Source: CALMFG01 sp963674805 (GTDB lineage: Bacteria; Bacillota; Clostridia; Christensenellales; CALMFG01). From it: a stretch of 64,000 nt of DNA. This document shows, piece after piece, positions 63,228 through 64,000 of this stretch. The position numbers and the translations under genes were made by a program. How positions within the stretch are numbered: the stretch's first letter is position 1; every line of letters begins with the position of its first letter. The stretch lies in assembly GCA_963674805.2 (NCBI GenBank), contig CAXXNY010000016.1, positions 124,001 through 188,000 on the forward strand, in the 5' to 3' direction. Under the pieces are notes generated by a model. It did no database searches and was not told the origin of the DNA. It saw nothing but the letters and a program-made list of their open reading frames with translations.

Positions 63228-64000
63228 TTATAAGCACCAATCAAGGATAAAGCTCGCATATATTTTGACGGATTCCATCAGCTCACTGATTTTAAGCGAT
63301 TCATTGTCACCGTGAACACCGTCATCTATTCCACCGGGCCCGCATACGATTGACGGAACCCCCAGTTCATCCAGATACGTTCCGTCACAAACCGCTCTGA
63401 ATCCGGATACCACACAATCTCTGCCCAGTGCTTTTTTAAATGATTCCTTAAACATACGCACAGGCTCCGAGTCTTCATCGGTTACAAATCCCGGCCAGAG
63501 CTGGCCCATCGGTCCGTTTATGTTCGGTGGATTAGCGATCAGCCAGTCATCGGTTGATGCCAATGCCGCAACGCGCTCACGGATCTCTTTCATGATTGCT
63601 TCCGCGCCGATTTCCGCAGGATGCCATACGGCATAAGTGATCTTTATCGTTTCGGGTACGGCCGCAATATAAGAGCCGCTCTCAACAAAAGACGGATTTA
63701 TATTGAACGCGCCGACACCCTGTCTGTCATGGGTAGGCGTGCCGCCTGTGCCAACGCCGGATTGTTTCCACCGGTGATTCCATTCCTTCTCAAGGCGATA
63801 GAAGAATTCGATAAACGGCAGTGCCTTTTCCAGTGCGTCTACTCCGACTGTTCCGCCGCTGGCTAATCCTTTATTCTGCGGAAACATAACCTGGTTTCTG
63901 CAGCAGATATGAGCAGATTTTCCCTTGATGATCAACTCAAAGCAAAGCAGGCTTGCGGTTGTGTTATGAAGCTCATTATTCGTCGGTTCGCATACCACGG
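63228..64000 (-). CDS. M20-family metallopeptidase/deacylase (partial, N-terminus outside window)
   Basis: C-terminal 257 or so residues of an M20 (ArgE/DapE/aminoacylase-type) hydrolase. The dimerisation domain starts with LELIIKGKSAH-like sequence and FVESGSYIAAVPE. The C-terminal metal motif is in GGIDDGVHGDNESL with the final His. The upstream catalytic Asp and His lie outside the window. M20 enzymes hydrolyse peptide-like or N-acyl bonds, so an acylated amino sugar or an unrelated substrate could be processed. It is 115 bases before the module F binding protein and may be co-transcribed with it. Confidence 0.85.
   Translation of the reverse strand, partial: VVCEPTNNELHNTTASLLCFELIIKGKSAHICCRNQVMFPQNKGLASGGTVGVDALEKALPFIEFFYRLEKEWNHRWKQSGVGTGGTPTHDRQGVGAFNINPSFVESGSYIAAVPETIKITYAVWHPAEIGAEAIMKEIRERVAALASTDDWLIANPPNINGPMGQLWPGFVTDEDSEPVRMFKESFKKALGRDCVVSGFRAVCDGTYLDELGVPSIVCGPGGIDDGVHGDNESLKISELMESVKIYASFILDWCL

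Noticed and set aside
1..64000. CRISPR arrays, rRNA or intact tRNA genes, replication or conjugation genes
   Set aside because: None seen. The tRNA-like blocks lack 5' halves and are decayed, so they are reported as scars and not as tRNA genes.

Overview
This window looks like a sugar-catabolism island from a low-to-mid GC Gram-positive bacterium, most likely an anaerobic member of the Clostridia. The evidence is strong AGGAGG-type ribosome binding sites, sigma-A type TTGACA/TATAAT promoters, lipoprotein-anchored sugar-binding proteins, and regulators of the LacI, DeoR, SorC and AraC families. Nearly all genes lie on the minus strand, in long polycistronic units. The plus strand carries a DeoR regulator, a methyltransferase, a small membrane protein, an AraC-type regulator and an IS3 remnant.

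Layout. 1-2.7 kb: two zinc polyol dehydrogenases, divergent from a DeoR regulator. 4.0-13.3 kb (module A): LacI regulator, CUT2 (RbsABC-type) transporter, SGNH hydrolase, L-rhamnose isomerase, URO-D-family protein, amidohydrolase and rhamnose mutarotase. 13.5-18.3 kb: small membrane protein, cytidylate-kinase-like protein and two large membrane proteins. 18.3-25.8 kb (module B): CUT2 transporter, a frameshifted phosphotriesterase-like (PTE) protein and an AraC-type sensor-regulator. 25.9-33.3 kb (module C): LacI regulator, a second frameshifted PTE protein, CUT2 transporter with two permeases, and a second rhamnose mutarotase. 33.5-37 kb: debris and leftovers, namely an acetate kinase fragment, a macrodomain gene, an IS3 remnant and an orphan pduS-pduT pair from a microcompartment locus. 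37.1-43.8 kb (module D): SorC regulator, CUT2 transporter and a ribulokinase-like kinase. 44.2-54.1 kb (module E): a ten-gene operon with a sugar isomerase, Gfo/Idh dehydrogenase, CUT2 transporter, cupin phosphoglucose isomerase, hexulose-phosphate synthase, hexulose-phosphate isomerase, ROK kinase and DeoR regulator. 55.0-64 kb (module F): M20 peptidase (cut by the edge), CUT2 transporter, zinc dehydrogenase, SDR, TIM-barrel protein, cupin and FGGY kinase.

Each of modules A-E has its own regulator. For A, C, D and E I can point to a promoter with candidate operators on or near it. All six binding-protein genes are followed by a GC-rich intercistronic hairpin of unrelated sequence. The modules appear to be separated by decayed copies of one repeat (14.75-14.99, 18.25-18.30, 33.48-33.60 and 54.66-54.90 kb). 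The best-preserved copies resemble the 3' half of a tRNA-Leu followed by a terminator, which suggests scars of past site-specific integrations. Substrates of the transporters cannot be assigned from sequence alone; rhamnose-type chemistry is suggested for A and C by the isomerase and mutarotases.
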